DNA of 64,000 bases. It comes from Gemmatimonadota bacterium. GTDB taxonomy: Bacteria > Gemmatimonadota > Gemmatimonadetes > Gemmatimonadales > Gemmatimonadaceae. The stretch lies in NCBI GenBank assembly GCA_016714015.1, contig JADJNZ010000004.1:620001-684000 (forward strand), given 5' to 3'. Below, piece by piece: positions 26,056 to 34,804 of this stretch. The number at the start of each line of letters is the position of its first letter. Position 1 is the first letter of the stretch. The notes below the pieces were generated by a model. It had not been told where the DNA came from and did not search any database. It saw nothing but the letters and a program-made list of their open reading frames with translations. Position numbers and translations under genes: made by a program.

Positions 26056-26928
26056 TTACGCCAGCCGAGCCTTGATGAGCTCGACGAAATCCATGGGCCG
26101 CGCCGCGACCCCCATCCCAGCCGCCTTGAACGCATCGATCTTCTCGGCGGCGGTACCGGCAGACCCGGAGATGATCGCCCCGGCATGCCCCATCCGACGC
26201 CCCGGCGGAGCCGTCTGCCCGGCGATGAAGCCCACCACCGGCTTCTTCATGTGCTTCTTGACGTACTCGGCCGCTTCCTGCTCGTCCGTGCCGCCGATCT
26301 CGCCCATCATCGCGATCGCCTTCGTCTTCGGGTCCTTCTCGAACGCCGCGAGGCAGTCGATGAAGTTCGTCCCGTTGATCGGGTCGCCGCCGATGCCGAC
26401 GCAGGTCGTCTGGCCGATCCCCGCGCGCGTGAGCTGGTAGACCACTTCGTACGTCAGCGTCCCCGAGCGCGAGACCACGCCCACCGGGCCCGGCAGGCAG
26501 ATCCGCCCCGGGATGATGCCGACCTTCGACTCGCCCGGCGTGATGAGCCCCGGGCAGTTCGGCCCGAGCAGCCGCACGCCCTTCTCCTTCACGAACGGAT
26601 AGACCTTCGTCATGTCCAGCACCGGCACGCCTTCGGTGATGCAGACCACGAGCTCCACGCCCGCGGCGGCCGCTTCCATGATCGCGTCGGCGGCGAACGG
26701 CGGCGGCACGTAGATCACGCTCGTGTTCGCGCCCGTCGCCTTCACGGCGTCCATCACCGTGTTGAAGATCGGCACCGTCCCCTCGAACTTCTGGCCGCCC
26801 TTGCCCGGCGTCACGCCGGCCACGACCTGCGTGCCGTACTCCATCATCTGCTTGGCATGGAACGAGCCGTCACGGCCCGTGATGCCCTGGATGACGAGCT
26901 TGGTGTTCTTGTCGATGAAGATGCTCAT
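26056..26928 (-). CDS. sucD: Succinate-CoA ligase [ADP-forming] subunit alpha SucD
   Basis: TCA-cycle enzyme, substrate-level phosphorylation. 290 residues. The CoA-binding Rossmann part has VIQGITGRDGSFHAKQMMEY and VTPGKGG. The active phospho-histidine is His248 in MGHAGAIISGSAGT. It begins two bases after the sucC stop, so the two subunits are cotranslated. Confidence 0.97.
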   Translation of the reverse strand: MSIFIDKNTKLVIQGITGRDGSFHAKQMMEYGTQVVAGVTPGKGGQKFEGTVPIFNTVMDAVKATGANTSVIYVPPPFAADAIMEAAAAGVELVVCITEGVPVLDMTKVYPFVKEKGVRLLGPNCPGLITPGESKVGIIPGRICLPGPVGVVSRSGTLTYEVVYQLTRAGIGQTTCVGIGGDPINGTNFIDCLAAFEKDPKTKAIAMMGEIGGTDEQEAAEYVKKHMKKPVVGFIAGQTAPPGRRMGHAGAIISGSAGTAAEKIDAFKAAGMGVAARPMDFVELIKARLA

Positions 26929-26929
26929 C

Positions 26930-28069
26930 TCACTTCCCTCCCTTGGCGAGCTTCACCGCTTCCTGCACCGCGGTGTCCATGTCGCTCGAGGCGGTGAAGC
27001 CGTTGTCCTTGAGGATCTGCATCGCGATCTCTTCGTTGGTGCCGGTGAGGCGGATGACGATCGGCACCTTCAGCGGGTTCGCCTTGGTCGCCGTCACGAT
27101 GCCGTTGGCCACGTCATCGGTGCGCGTGATGCCGCCGAAGATGTTGAACAGGATCGCCTTCACGTTCGGGTCCGCGGTGATGATCCGCAGCGCGTTCACG
27201 ACCTTCTCCGGGTTCGACGACCCGCCGATGTCCAGGAAGTTCGCCGGCTCGCCGCCGTAGTACTTCACCAGGTCCATCGTCGCCATCGCCAGGCCCGCGC
27301 CGTTCACCACGCAGCCCACGTTGCCGTCGAGCTTGATGAACGTGAGGTTCGCGTTGCGCGCGTCCACCTCGGACGGCTCCTCGCTCGACTCGTCGCGCAG
27401 CGCCGCGATCGCGGGCAGGCGGTCGAGCTCGTTGTCGTCGATCACCATCTTCCCGTCCACCGCCACCAGCTCGCCCTGCGGCGTCACCACCAGCGGGTTG
27501 ATCTCCGCCAGCGAGCACCCGCTCGCCATGAAGGCGGCGTAGAGCTGCTGCATGATCTTCGCCGCGCCGCGCGCCAGCTTCACGTCCTCGTAGAGGAAGA
27601 AGCCCATGCGCATCGCGTCGTACGTCGGCAGCCCGTAGCGCGGATCGACCGGCAGGTAGAGGATCTTCTCCGGCGTCTCCGCCGCGACCTGCTCGATGTC
27701 GATGCCGCCCGCGGCGGACACCATGAACACCGGCTTCTTGGTCGCGCGATCGACGATGATCCCCACGTACGCCTCGCTGCCGATGTCGGCGGCGACGGTC
27801 ACGAGGACCTTCTCGACCGTGAGGTCCTTGATCTTCATGCCGAGGATGGCGGTCGCCTTCTCCTTGGCGTCCGCGGGCGTCTTGCAGAACTTCACGCCGC
27901 CGGCCTTGCCGCGGCCGCCCGCATGCACCTGCGCCTTCACCATCACGGCGGTGCCGTATTCCTTCGCGATCGACTCGGCCTCGGCCGGCGTGGTGGCGAT
28001 CTTGCCCGGCGGGATGTTCACGCCGTAGCCGCGGAGGATGTCCTTCGCTTGGTATTCGTGGAGGTTCAC
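26930..28069 (-). CDS. sucC: Succinate-CoA ligase [ADP-forming] subunit beta SucC
   Basis: 379 residues with an ATP-grasp domain at the N-terminus (NLHEYQAKDILRGYGVNIP; KAQVHAGGRGKAGGVK) and the ligase-CoA domain at the C-terminus (GLAMATMDLVKYYGGEPANF; NIFGGITRTDDVA). GTG start at 28069 preceded by a GGAG Shine-Dalgarno. First gene of the sucCD operon; its promoter must lie in the repeat-rich stretch 28070-28499. Confidence 0.97.
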   Translation of the reverse strand: MNLHEYQAKDILRGYGVNIPPGKIATTPAEAESIAKEYGTAVMVKAQVHAGGRGKAGGVKFCKTPADAKEKATAILGMKIKDLTVEKVLVTVAADIGSEAYVGIIVDRATKKPVFMVSAAGGIDIEQVAAETPEKILYLPVDPRYGLPTYDAMRMGFFLYEDVKLARGAAKIMQQLYAAFMASGCSLAEINPLVVTPQGELVAVDGKMVIDDNELDRLPAIAALRDESSEEPSEVDARNANLTFIKLDGNVGCVVNGAGLAMATMDLVKYYGGEPANFLDIGGSSNPEKVVNALRIITADPNVKAILFNIFGGITRTDDVANGIVTATKANPLKVPIVIRLTGTNEEIAMQILKDNGFTASSDMDTAVQEAVKLAKGGK

Positions 28070-28154
28070 TGGAGCTCCAGGGGGGTGATGTTCTCAGCCT
28101 AGCACCCAAAGATAGCGGAGCTCGCTTCCTCCGGGCAGGCTCGAAAGGCGATGC

Positions 28155-28252
28155 GGGGGGAACCGCGATGCGGGGTGCACGGGCGGTACGGGGGGGGGGG
28201 GGGGGGGGGGGGGACCTCAACATCCGCCCTTTCATCGGGCCTCGGATGGGGA
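28155..28252 (+). repeat. Dispersed repeat family A, copy 3, with a 24-G run replacing the core
   Basis: GGGGAACCGCGATGCGGGGT then GCACGGGCGGTAC match the other copies. The core that should follow is replaced by an uninterrupted G run at 28190-28213. The downstream block (ACCTCAACATCCGCCC ... CTCGGATGGGG) is recognisable but diverged. The tract is either a true hypervariable homopolymer or an assembly artefact at a quadruplex-forming core. Confidence 0.8.
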
Positions 28253-28309
28253 CTGCCGTCCTTCCAGTCGCGGCCGTTCTCTCTGCGCCCCGTCGGGCCT
28301 GGAGGCCCT

Positions 28310-28410
28310 CGCATCCGAGAACTCCGAAGGGCGGGCAGAAGTCGATGGTCCGCGCATCCCGTCCCAATTCCGTACTCCGTACCGCCCGTGCACCCCGCAT
28401 CGGGGTTGCC
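28310..28410 (-). repeat. Dispersed repeat family A, copy 4, inverted
   Basis: CGCATCCGAGAACTCC, GTCGATGGTCCGCGCATCCC, TACCGCCCGTGCACCCCGCA and CGGGGTTGCC are the reverse complement of the family A blocks in order. It faces copy 3 across about 60 bases. Copies 3 and 4 together occupy most of the 430-base gene-free stretch 28070-28499; I see nothing else convincing there apart from the presumed sucCD promoter. Confidence 0.82.
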
Positions 28411-28499
28411 GTCGGCCCTGGCGAAGGGTCCGCCCGAGCCAGCGACGGGGTGGCGGCATCGTCCGAGCGGCTGCCCTACGCCCGCTTCTGACGGCCAGC

Positions 28500-28856
28500 T
28501 CAGCTCAACCGGTCGAGCGCCGTCGCGAGGATCGCCCGAATCTCCGGAATCTCATCCAATGCGGTGTCCCAGACGATCTGGGGGTCGACGGCCCAGTACT
28601 GATGCGTGATCCGGTCGCGCATCTTCGCCAAGGCGGACCACTCGACCTCCGAGAGTTCCTTCGCGAGACTGGGATCTCGCTGCACGACAGCCTTGGCGGC
28701 CTCGCCGATCACCACGATGCGGAACAGGATCGCGTCGCGGACGGCGGGGTCGGCATCGTACACTCGCCGACCCCGTGTCACATATTCGGCGATCGCGTCC
28801 GCGGCCTCGACCATGTGCTGCATCCGCTCGAGGACGATCTCGCGCGCCTCAGACAT
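28500..28856 (-). CDS. hepT: HepT-family HEPN ribonuclease toxin (DUF86)
   Basis: 118 residues, all-helical HEPN fold. The catalytic RX4HXY motif is Arg80, His85, Tyr87 (KMRDRITHQYWAVD). In characterised pairs HepT is an RNase or tRNA-cleaving toxin neutralised by MntA-mediated AMPylation of the tyrosine of this motif. mntA lies immediately upstream and overlaps it by 8 bases, so the pair is a complete toxin-antitoxin module. Confidence 0.88.
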   Translation of the reverse strand: MSEAREIVLERMQHMVEAADAIAEYVTRGRRVYDADPAVRDAILFRIVVIGEAAKAVVQRDPSLAKELSEVEWSALAKMRDRITHQYWAVDPQIVWDTALDEIPEIRAILATALDRLS

Positions 28857-29139
28857 CGATGGCGTCCCGGAGCACCGAGGACCGGAACGGCTCCCGCAGC
28901 CCCGACTCCGGGACCACGTCCACGATGCGGTTCAGGAGCCGCTCGAGCCGGGCCTCGAGCCGAGCGAGGTCCATCAGCGTCCGCCCCGGTTCGAGGGTCA
29001 CGAGGAGGTCGACGTCGCTCTCCCCGGTCTCCTGGCCGCGCGCGGCAGAACCGAAGAGCCGGATCCGACGCGCGCCATTGGCCTCAGCGGCATCCAGGAT
29101 CTCGCGGCGGAGCAGGCGGACTTGCTCGCGGACGGTCAT
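28849..29139 (-). CDS. mntA: MntA-family nucleotidyltransferase antitoxin
   Basis: 96 residues, minimal nucleotidyltransferase. The GSX10DXD signature is exact: Gly30-Ser31 and Asp42/Asp44 (FGSAARGQETGESDVDLL). It should polyAMPylate and silence HepT. The frame is open 12 codons further upstream, into a C17 homopolymer; I use the ATG at 29139 because the earlier stretch is homopolymer-encoded glycine and not family-like. Confidence 0.87.
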   Translation of the reverse strand: MTVREQVRLLRREILDAAEANGARRIRLFGSAARGQETGESDVDLLVTLEPGRTLMDLARLEARLERLLNRIVDVVPESGLREPFRSSVLRDAIDV

Positions 29140-29154
29140 GGGGGAAAGGTAGCA

Positions 29155-29265
29155 CCCCCCCCCCCCCCCCCGCAACCCAATGCGGGCAAGTCAGGTCCCC
29201 CCGCCACCCCCCCGCCCGTGCACCCCGCATCGCGGTTCCCCCCGCATCGCCGCGGTTCCCCCCGC
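29155..29265 (-). repeat. Dispersed repeat family A, copy 5, inverted and degenerate, beginning with a 17-C run
   Basis: A run of 17 C at 29155-29171 is followed by GCCCGTGCACCCCGCATCGC and GGTTCCCCCCGCATCG, the reverse complement of family A blocks, partly duplicated. With copy 4 it brackets the hepT-mntA pair. Confidence 0.72.
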
Positions 29266-29276
29266 ACTCCGCACCC

Positions 29277-31766
29277 CTATCTAGGCGGCCGCCCCAGCAA
29301 CCGCCCCAGCCCCGCCCAAGCCTCCCCATACGCCTTCCAGTCCCCAGCCCGCAGCGCCGCCCCCATCGCATCGTACAGCTTCCCCGCCTGCGCCCGAAAC
29401 GCCTCCGGCGACCGCACCGCCCCCGCCCCCGCATTCGCCTGCCCCAGCGCCTCCGCGAGCGTCCGCCCCACCCGCACCTGCGACCCCCGGATCGTCACGA
29501 CCCCCGCCAGCCTCGGCGGCCCGTCCTGTGGCCACTCGTAGAAGCTCTGCACGAACAGCGCCCCCTTGGCCGTCGGGATCGCCTGCACCCTCCCCCGGCG
29601 CGCGTCCTTGAGCCCGCGCCCCACCCCGGCCCCGTCCGCCGCCTCCTGCAGGTCCTCCAGCAACTCCTTCCAGTTGAGCCCCACCCCCGGCTCGAGCATC
29701 GTCGTCCGCGGCCAGAGCCCGCCGCGCGCCACCAGCAGCCCCACCAGCCGGTCCGAGTCCGGCACCCCCACCAGCCGCTGCGCATTCGCCACCGGCACAC
29801 CCCAGCCCGGCGTGCCGAGCGAGTCGAGCACGAAGAAGGTCGGCGGTCCCGTCGCGAGGTCCGGGTCAGCGTCATCGATCCGCGCCAGCTGGCTCACCGG
29901 CAGCGTGTCCCCGTTCACTCCCGTCCGCCCGATCAGCGCCCCCTGCACCAGCGCCCAGTCCACCGCCGGCGGCAGCGCGTTCGCCATCCACCGCGGCGCC
30001 CGCTCGCGCGGCGTGAACAACGTGGGGAAGCGCGACATCCAGGTCCGCATCACCGGGTCCGGGCGCTCCACCGGCAGCAGCAGCACCGCCCCGGTCTGCG
30101 CCTGCACCACCGCCGTCGCCGCATGCTGCGCGTAGTGCACCGCCCCGCCGTCCACCAGCAGCCGCTCGCTCAGCGGATACTCCTCCGCCGTCGCGAACAG
30201 CTCCACCACCCAGAACAGCGAGTCGCCGCGCACGAGCGGCGTCACGCGCTCCCCCTGCCCGAGGAACGGCGTCAGCCGCGCCACGCGCGCCATCGCATCG
30301 CGCTCGGTCAGCAGCCGCGGCCGTGGCTGCGGCGCCTCGGCCGTCAGCAGGCGCGGGTTCTGCTGGTCCCACGCGAGCAGCAGCCGTTCGATCGGATGCT
30401 CGTACGACGGCGCCGCGAGGCGGCCCAGCGTATCCGCCACCAGCGCGTAGCGCGGCGCCCCGGGATGCACGAGCACGCCGTCGATCCCCGCCACGCCCGC
30501 CTCGCCCGGGACGGGATACCCGGACACATCGGCCGCGTCGGCGCGAAGGCGGTCCGACGGCCACCGCGTCCCCGGCAGCGCATCACTCGGCGCGCGCCGC
30601 AGCAGCTGCGCCTCGAGCCCGCTCTCGCCCATCGTCCACGAGAGCGCGACCACGTCCTCGCCGCGGCGTTCCCGTTCCAATGAGCGCGTGAGCGCCGCCG
30701 GATCCCACGTGCTCACCCACCGCGCCGCCTCCGCCTCGCTCAATGGCGCGAGCGGCATCGTGTCCGGCCACGCGACCTGGTCCACGCCGTACGCCCGCCG
30801 CGTGAACAGCATCCGCGTCCGCGCGTACGGCCGCAGCGCCGCCGCCGACCGCCGCTCCTCCGACAGCGTCCACAGCATCGTCGGCAGCAGCACCCGCGCC
30901 AACGGCCCGAACACGAACAGCGCCGTGAGCAGCCCCACCGCGATGCGCAGGTGCCCGCGCCACACCGCCAGCGCGAACACCACCGCCAGCGGCACCGCCA
31001 CGAAGCTCAGCACCGTCAGGTACGGCATCATCACGCGATGGTCGAAGGGGCTGAACGTCGGCACCTCCATCGCGAACATGCTGTCCCCGGTCCCCGCCAT
31101 CAGCAGCGCGAACTTGTCGAGCCGCCACTCCCACGCGATGCACGCGATCCCCACCGCGCCGAGGATCCCGAGATGCCGGCGCACCCACGTCGAGACGTAC
31201 AGCCCCTGCGCGTCCCACCGCACGCTCGGCGTCACCACATAACTCGCCACCACCACCGCCGCCGTGACGGCCACGAGCACGGCCACGAGCTGCGCGAGGT
31301 AGCGCTCGAACGGCAGCCAGTGCACGTAGAAGCCGAGGTCGCGGTCGAGGTACGGATCGAACTCGACGAACGGCACGCCGTGGATCGCCTGCCCCAGCAG
31401 CGTCCAGTCCTGCTCGGTGAGCGCGAACAGCACCGCCAGCAACACCGAAACGGCGAGCGCGAGGAGCGTCAGCCGTCGCGTGGGGATCGCCTCGCCGAAC
31501 TCCACGCCCCCCACCACGCGCGGCAGCACGAGCGCGACGATGCTCTGCCGCACCGCGAAGAGGTTCGCGAACGCGAACCCGAACACCAGCGCGAAGGTCC
31601 CCACGCGCATGAGCGCCGTGAGGGCCACGCGCTCGCGCCAGAGCGCGTCCGCGCCCAGCGCATGATGGAACGCCCAGTCGCCGTACAGCCCGGCGACCCA
31701 GCGCCCGAAGAGAAGGGTGAGCGCGAGCCCCGCGACGAGCCAGAGGAGCCCGCGCCGCCCCGTCAT
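29277..31766 (-). CDS. UPF0182 family membrane protein
   Basis: 829 residues. About seven hydrophobic helices occupy the first 310 residues, followed by a large soluble part. FDPYLDRDLGFYVHWLPFER, ARTRMLFTRRAYGVD and the C-terminal block LEDLQEAADGAGVGRGLKDA are recognisable UPF0182/COG1615 features. The family is widespread in Actinobacteria, Cyanobacteria and Gemmatimonadota, and its function is unknown. It starts one base after the phosphomannomutase stop. The long frame is fully intact, which contrasts with the frameshifted genes after 48,600. Confidence 0.85.
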   Translation of the reverse strand: MTGRRGLLWLVAGLALTLLFGRWVAGLYGDWAFHHALGADALWRERVALTALMRVGTFALVFGFAFANLFAVRQSIVALVLPRVVGGVEFGEAIPTRRLTLLALAVSVLLAVLFALTEQDWTLLGQAIHGVPFVEFDPYLDRDLGFYVHWLPFERYLAQLVAVLVAVTAAVVVASYVVTPSVRWDAQGLYVSTWVRRHLGILGAVGIACIAWEWRLDKFALLMAGTGDSMFAMEVPTFSPFDHRVMMPYLTVLSFVAVPLAVVFALAVWRGHLRIAVGLLTALFVFGPLARVLLPTMLWTLSEERRSAAALRPYARTRMLFTRRAYGVDQVAWPDTMPLAPLSEAEAARWVSTWDPAALTRSLERERRGEDVVALSWTMGESGLEAQLLRRAPSDALPGTRWPSDRLRADAADVSGYPVPGEAGVAGIDGVLVHPGAPRYALVADTLGRLAAPSYEHPIERLLLAWDQQNPRLLTAEAPQPRPRLLTERDAMARVARLTPFLGQGERVTPLVRGDSLFWVVELFATAEEYPLSERLLVDGGAVHYAQHAATAVVQAQTGAVLLLPVERPDPVMRTWMSRFPTLFTPRERAPRWMANALPPAVDWALVQGALIGRTGVNGDTLPVSQLARIDDADPDLATGPPTFFVLDSLGTPGWGVPVANAQRLVGVPDSDRLVGLLVARGGLWPRTTMLEPGVGLNWKELLEDLQEAADGAGVGRGLKDARRGRVQAIPTAKGALFVQSFYEWPQDGPPRLAGVVTIRGSQVRVGRTLAEALGQANAGAGAVRSPEAFRAQAGKLYDAMGAALRAGDWKAYGEAWAGLGRLLGRPPR

Positions 31767-31767
31767 C

Positions 31768-33150
31768 TCAGTGCCCGGTGCCCGGCGTGGTGTCGATGCC
31801 CTTGGCGTGCATCCACGCCTCCACCTCGCCCTGGATCTCCGCGAGCCGCTTCGCCGTGTCGGCCTCGAACCGCATCACGAGGATCGGCTGCGTGTTGCTG
31901 CTCCGGATCAAGCCCCACCCGCCGTCGAACAGGATCCGCACGCCGTCCACGTCCGACACCTGGTACTTCGCGCGGAAGTGCGCGAGCGCGTCGCGCACGA
32001 TCCCTTCCTTCTGGTCGTCCGGGCAGTCGATGCGCAGCTCGGGCGTCGACACGAACCGCGGCACGTCGGCGAGGTACTGCTTCACCGTCTGCTTGGCGTC
32101 GGCGAGGATGCGCAGCAGGCGCGCCGCGCCGTAGAGCGCGTCGTCATGCCCGTAGAACCCTTCGCCGAAGAACATGTGCCCCGACATCTCGCCGGCGAGC
32201 GGCGCGTGCATCTCCTTCATCTTGTCCTTGATGAGCGAGTGCCCCGTCTTCCACATCACCGCTTGGCCGCCCGCCTTCTCGATCCCGTCCGGCAGCGCCT
32301 GCGAGCACTTCACGTCGAAGATGATCGCCTGCCCCGCCCCCGTCCGCTTCAGCACGTCGCGGGCGTAGAGCAGCAGCAGATAATCACCCCAGATGATCGT
32401 CCCGTCGCCATCCACGATCCCGATGCGGTCGGCGTCGCCGTCGAAGCCGATGCCCACTTCGCTTCCGGTCTCACGCACGGCCTTGATCAGGTCCTGGAGA
32501 TTCTCCACGACCGTCGGGTCCGGATGATGGTTCGGGAACGTCCCGTCGCTCTCGGCGAACAGCATCGTCGCGTTGGGGCCGAGCGCCTTGAAGAGCTGCG
32601 GCGCGACCACCGCGCCCGCGCCGTTGCCGCAGTCGATCACGACCTTCATCTCCTTCGGGAGCGGACCGATGCGCTGCACCACGTCCGCCACGTAGCGGTC
32701 GATCACCGCCTCGTGCGCCACGGTGCCTGCGCCCGTCGGGAAGATCCCCTTCGCGATGATGTCGCGCAGGTGGAGGATCCCCTCGCCATGCAGCGAGCCC
32801 GTCCCCACGCAGCACTTGAAGCCGTTGTACTGCGGCGGATTGTGCGACCCCGTGATCTGGATCCCCGCCACCACCGGCAGGTTGTGCAGCGCCCAGTAGA
32901 GCAGCGGCGTCGGCACGATCCCGATGTCGATCACGTCGAGGCCGGTGGACGTGAGCCCCTTCACCAGCGCGTCGCGCAACGCCGCACCGCTCGGCCGGTT
33001 GTCGCGCCCCACCGCCACCGCCCCCTTCAGCCCATGCTCGGCCAGGATGATCGCATACCCGCGGCCGATCGCCTCGGCGGCCTCCACGGTGAGGTCCTTG
33101 CCATAGATGCCGCGGATGTCGTACTGGCGGAAGATGCCGGGCTGGATCAT
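31768..33150 (-). CDS. manB: Phosphomannomutase/phosphoglucomutase (AlgC/ManB type)
   Basis: Interconverts hexose 1- and 6-phosphates for sugar-nucleotide and LPS synthesis. 460 residues, four-domain alpha-D-phosphohexomutase. Phosphoserine Ser102 in GIQITGSHNPPQYNG; metal loop DGDADR (237-242); sugar-specificity loop GEMSGHMFF; C-terminal phosphate loop RSSNTQP. GEMSGH is typical of dual-specific PMM/PGM enzymes. Start ATG at 33150, where homology begins; the frame is open 17 codons upstream. Confidence 0.92.
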   Translation of the reverse strand: MIQPGIFRQYDIRGIYGKDLTVEAAEAIGRGYAIILAEHGLKGAVAVGRDNRPSGAALRDALVKGLTSTGLDVIDIGIVPTPLLYWALHNLPVVAGIQITGSHNPPQYNGFKCCVGTGSLHGEGILHLRDIIAKGIFPTGAGTVAHEAVIDRYVADVVQRIGPLPKEMKVVIDCGNGAGAVVAPQLFKALGPNATMLFAESDGTFPNHHPDPTVVENLQDLIKAVRETGSEVGIGFDGDADRIGIVDGDGTIIWGDYLLLLYARDVLKRTGAGQAIIFDVKCSQALPDGIEKAGGQAVMWKTGHSLIKDKMKEMHAPLAGEMSGHMFFGEGFYGHDDALYGAARLLRILADAKQTVKQYLADVPRFVSTPELRIDCPDDQKEGIVRDALAHFRAKYQVSDVDGVRILFDGGWGLIRSSNTQPILVMRFEADTAKRLAEIQGEVEAWMHAKGIDTTPGTGH

Positions 33151-33199
33151 CGGAATGGTGCGGTGGGTGTGAGCGGGTGTGGTCACGTCTGGATGCGAC

Positions 33200-33225
33200 A
33201 CGGGGCGCCGTTTCCGACGCCCCGT
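33200..33225 (-). terminator. Stem-loop after nuoN, possible terminator of the nuo operon
   Basis: ACGGGGCG and CGCCCCGT form an 8-base-pair perfect stem around a 10-base loop, 45 bases after the nuoN stop and 50 bases before the manB start. No U-tract follows, so intrinsic termination is uncertain; it could instead protect the 3' end. Confidence 0.45.
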
Positions 33226-33270
33226 GGAACCTGCGAGATTGTCACGCGGAACGCTACGGGTTCGCCCGGC

Positions 33271-34803
33271 TCAACGCCCCGGACCGAACGGCGTGCCGAT
33301 CTGCAGCGCCGGCGAGAAGGGGTACGGCCGGAAGCCGCTCGCGGACGAGATCCCCACCAGCCTGGACGGGAAGAGCCCGAGCCCGAGGATGAGCACGACG
33401 GTCACGGCCATCACCGCCCGCGACAGCGGCCCCACCGGCCCCGGCGCCGCCGCCCCGTCGGGGCGCGGCTTCATGAACATCGCTCGGACCACCGACAGGT
33501 AGTAGCCCGCGGAGATCACCGACGTCACCACGAGGATCACCGCCAGCCGCGTGAGCCCGGCCGGCGACGCCAGCGCCGCCTGCACCAGGTACCACTTCGC
33601 GAAGAACCCGATGCCGCCGAACACCGGGAAGCCGAGGAGCGCGAGCAGGTACACCCCCATCGCCGTCGCCAGCCAGGGGCGCACATGCCAGAGCCCCTCG
33701 TAGTCGGCGATCCGCGCGTCCGTCTCGCCCGCCGGCTGCATCGCCGCGACCACGGCGAACGCGCCGAAGGTCGCCAGCGTGTACGCCAGCACGTAGAACG
33801 TGAAGGCCGTGCTCGCCAGCGCCGACGAGGCCACCACCGCGACGAGCAGGTATCCCGAATGCACGATGCTCGAGTAGGCGAGCATCCGCTTGATGTTCTT
33901 CTGCTGCAGCGCCACCACGTTGCCCACGATCATCGTGAGCACCGCGAGCGCCGCGACGACGTTCGCCCAGCCGTTGAAGGCGTAGTAGAACGACTCGTAC
34001 CAGATGCGCAGGAAGGTCGCGAACGCCGCCGCCTTCACCGTCGCCGCCATGAAGGCGGTGATCGGCGTCGGCGCGCCGTCGTACACGTCCGGCGCCCACA
34101 TGTGGAACGGCGCCGCCGCCACCTTGAACCCGAGCCCGATGAGCAGCAGGCCGCACCCGATGAGGAACATCGGGTCGCTCACCAGCTCGAGCCGCTGCAC
34201 CTGCGCGCCGATCTCGTTCAGCTGCGTCTGCCCCGTCGCGCCGTAGATCAGCGCGATCCCGTACAGCAGGAACCCGGTCGCGAACGCGCCCAGCAGGAAG
34301 TACTTCAACGATGCCTCGGCCGACCGCACGCTCCGGCGGTTCATCCCCGCCAGCACGTAGATCGCGACCGACATGATCTCGATGCCGAGGAAGACGACCA
34401 TCAGGTCGCGCGCCGCGGCGAGGATCATCATCCCCGAGGCGGCGAAGAGCACCAGCACATGCGACTCGGGCTGCGTGATCGAGTCCTTCCCGTTGTGCTC
34501 GATGGCCAGCGCGATCGTCCCGGCGGCGCCGAGCAGGATCACGAGGTCCACCAGCCAGCGGTAGCCGTCGATGGCGATCACCCCGCCCTTCTCGGCGGTC
34601 GCGCCGCTCAGGCCCATGTAGACCACGGCGACCATCGTCAGGAGCACGAGCCCGAGCGAGCCGTAGCCCACCGCGCGCTGGTGCTCGTCCGAGTCGGGGC
34701 GCCAGGCGGCGAAGAGCATGAGGACCATCGCGCCGGCCATGAGGAGCAGGTCGGGCATGAGCGCGGCCGAGAGCTGCGCGGGGATGCTGAGATCGTAGGT
34801 CAT
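33271..34803 (-). CDS. nuoN: NADH-quinone oxidoreductase subunit N
   Basis: Antiporter-like proton-pumping subunit of complex I. 510 residues of repeated transmembrane helices. The conserved core has KYFLLGAFATGFLLYGIALI, FKVAAAPFHMWAPDVYDGAP (with the helix-bearing Lys and Pro) and RMLAYSSIVHSGYLLVA. Last gene of the nuo operon, one base after nuoM. Confidence 0.96.
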   Translation of the reverse strand: MTYDLSIPAQLSAALMPDLLLMAGAMVLMLFAAWRPDSDEHQRAVGYGSLGLVLLTMVAVVYMGLSGATAEKGGVIAIDGYRWLVDLVILLGAAGTIALAIEHNGKDSITQPESHVLVLFAASGMMILAAARDLMVVFLGIEIMSVAIYVLAGMNRRSVRSAEASLKYFLLGAFATGFLLYGIALIYGATGQTQLNEIGAQVQRLELVSDPMFLIGCGLLLIGLGFKVAAAPFHMWAPDVYDGAPTPITAFMAATVKAAAFATFLRIWYESFYYAFNGWANVVAALAVLTMIVGNVVALQQKNIKRMLAYSSIVHSGYLLVAVVASSALASTAFTFYVLAYTLATFGAFAVVAAMQPAGETDARIADYEGLWHVRPWLATAMGVYLLALLGFPVFGGIGFFAKWYLVQAALASPAGLTRLAVILVVTSVISAGYYLSVVRAMFMKPRPDGAAAPGPVGPLSRAVMAVTVVLILGLGLFPSRLVGISSASGFRPYPFSPALQIGTPFGPGR

Positions 34804-34804
34804 G

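Noticed and set aside
28155..28410. Small open frames beginning MRGARAV near several intergenic spots
   Set aside because: They are all translations of the family A repeat and not genes.
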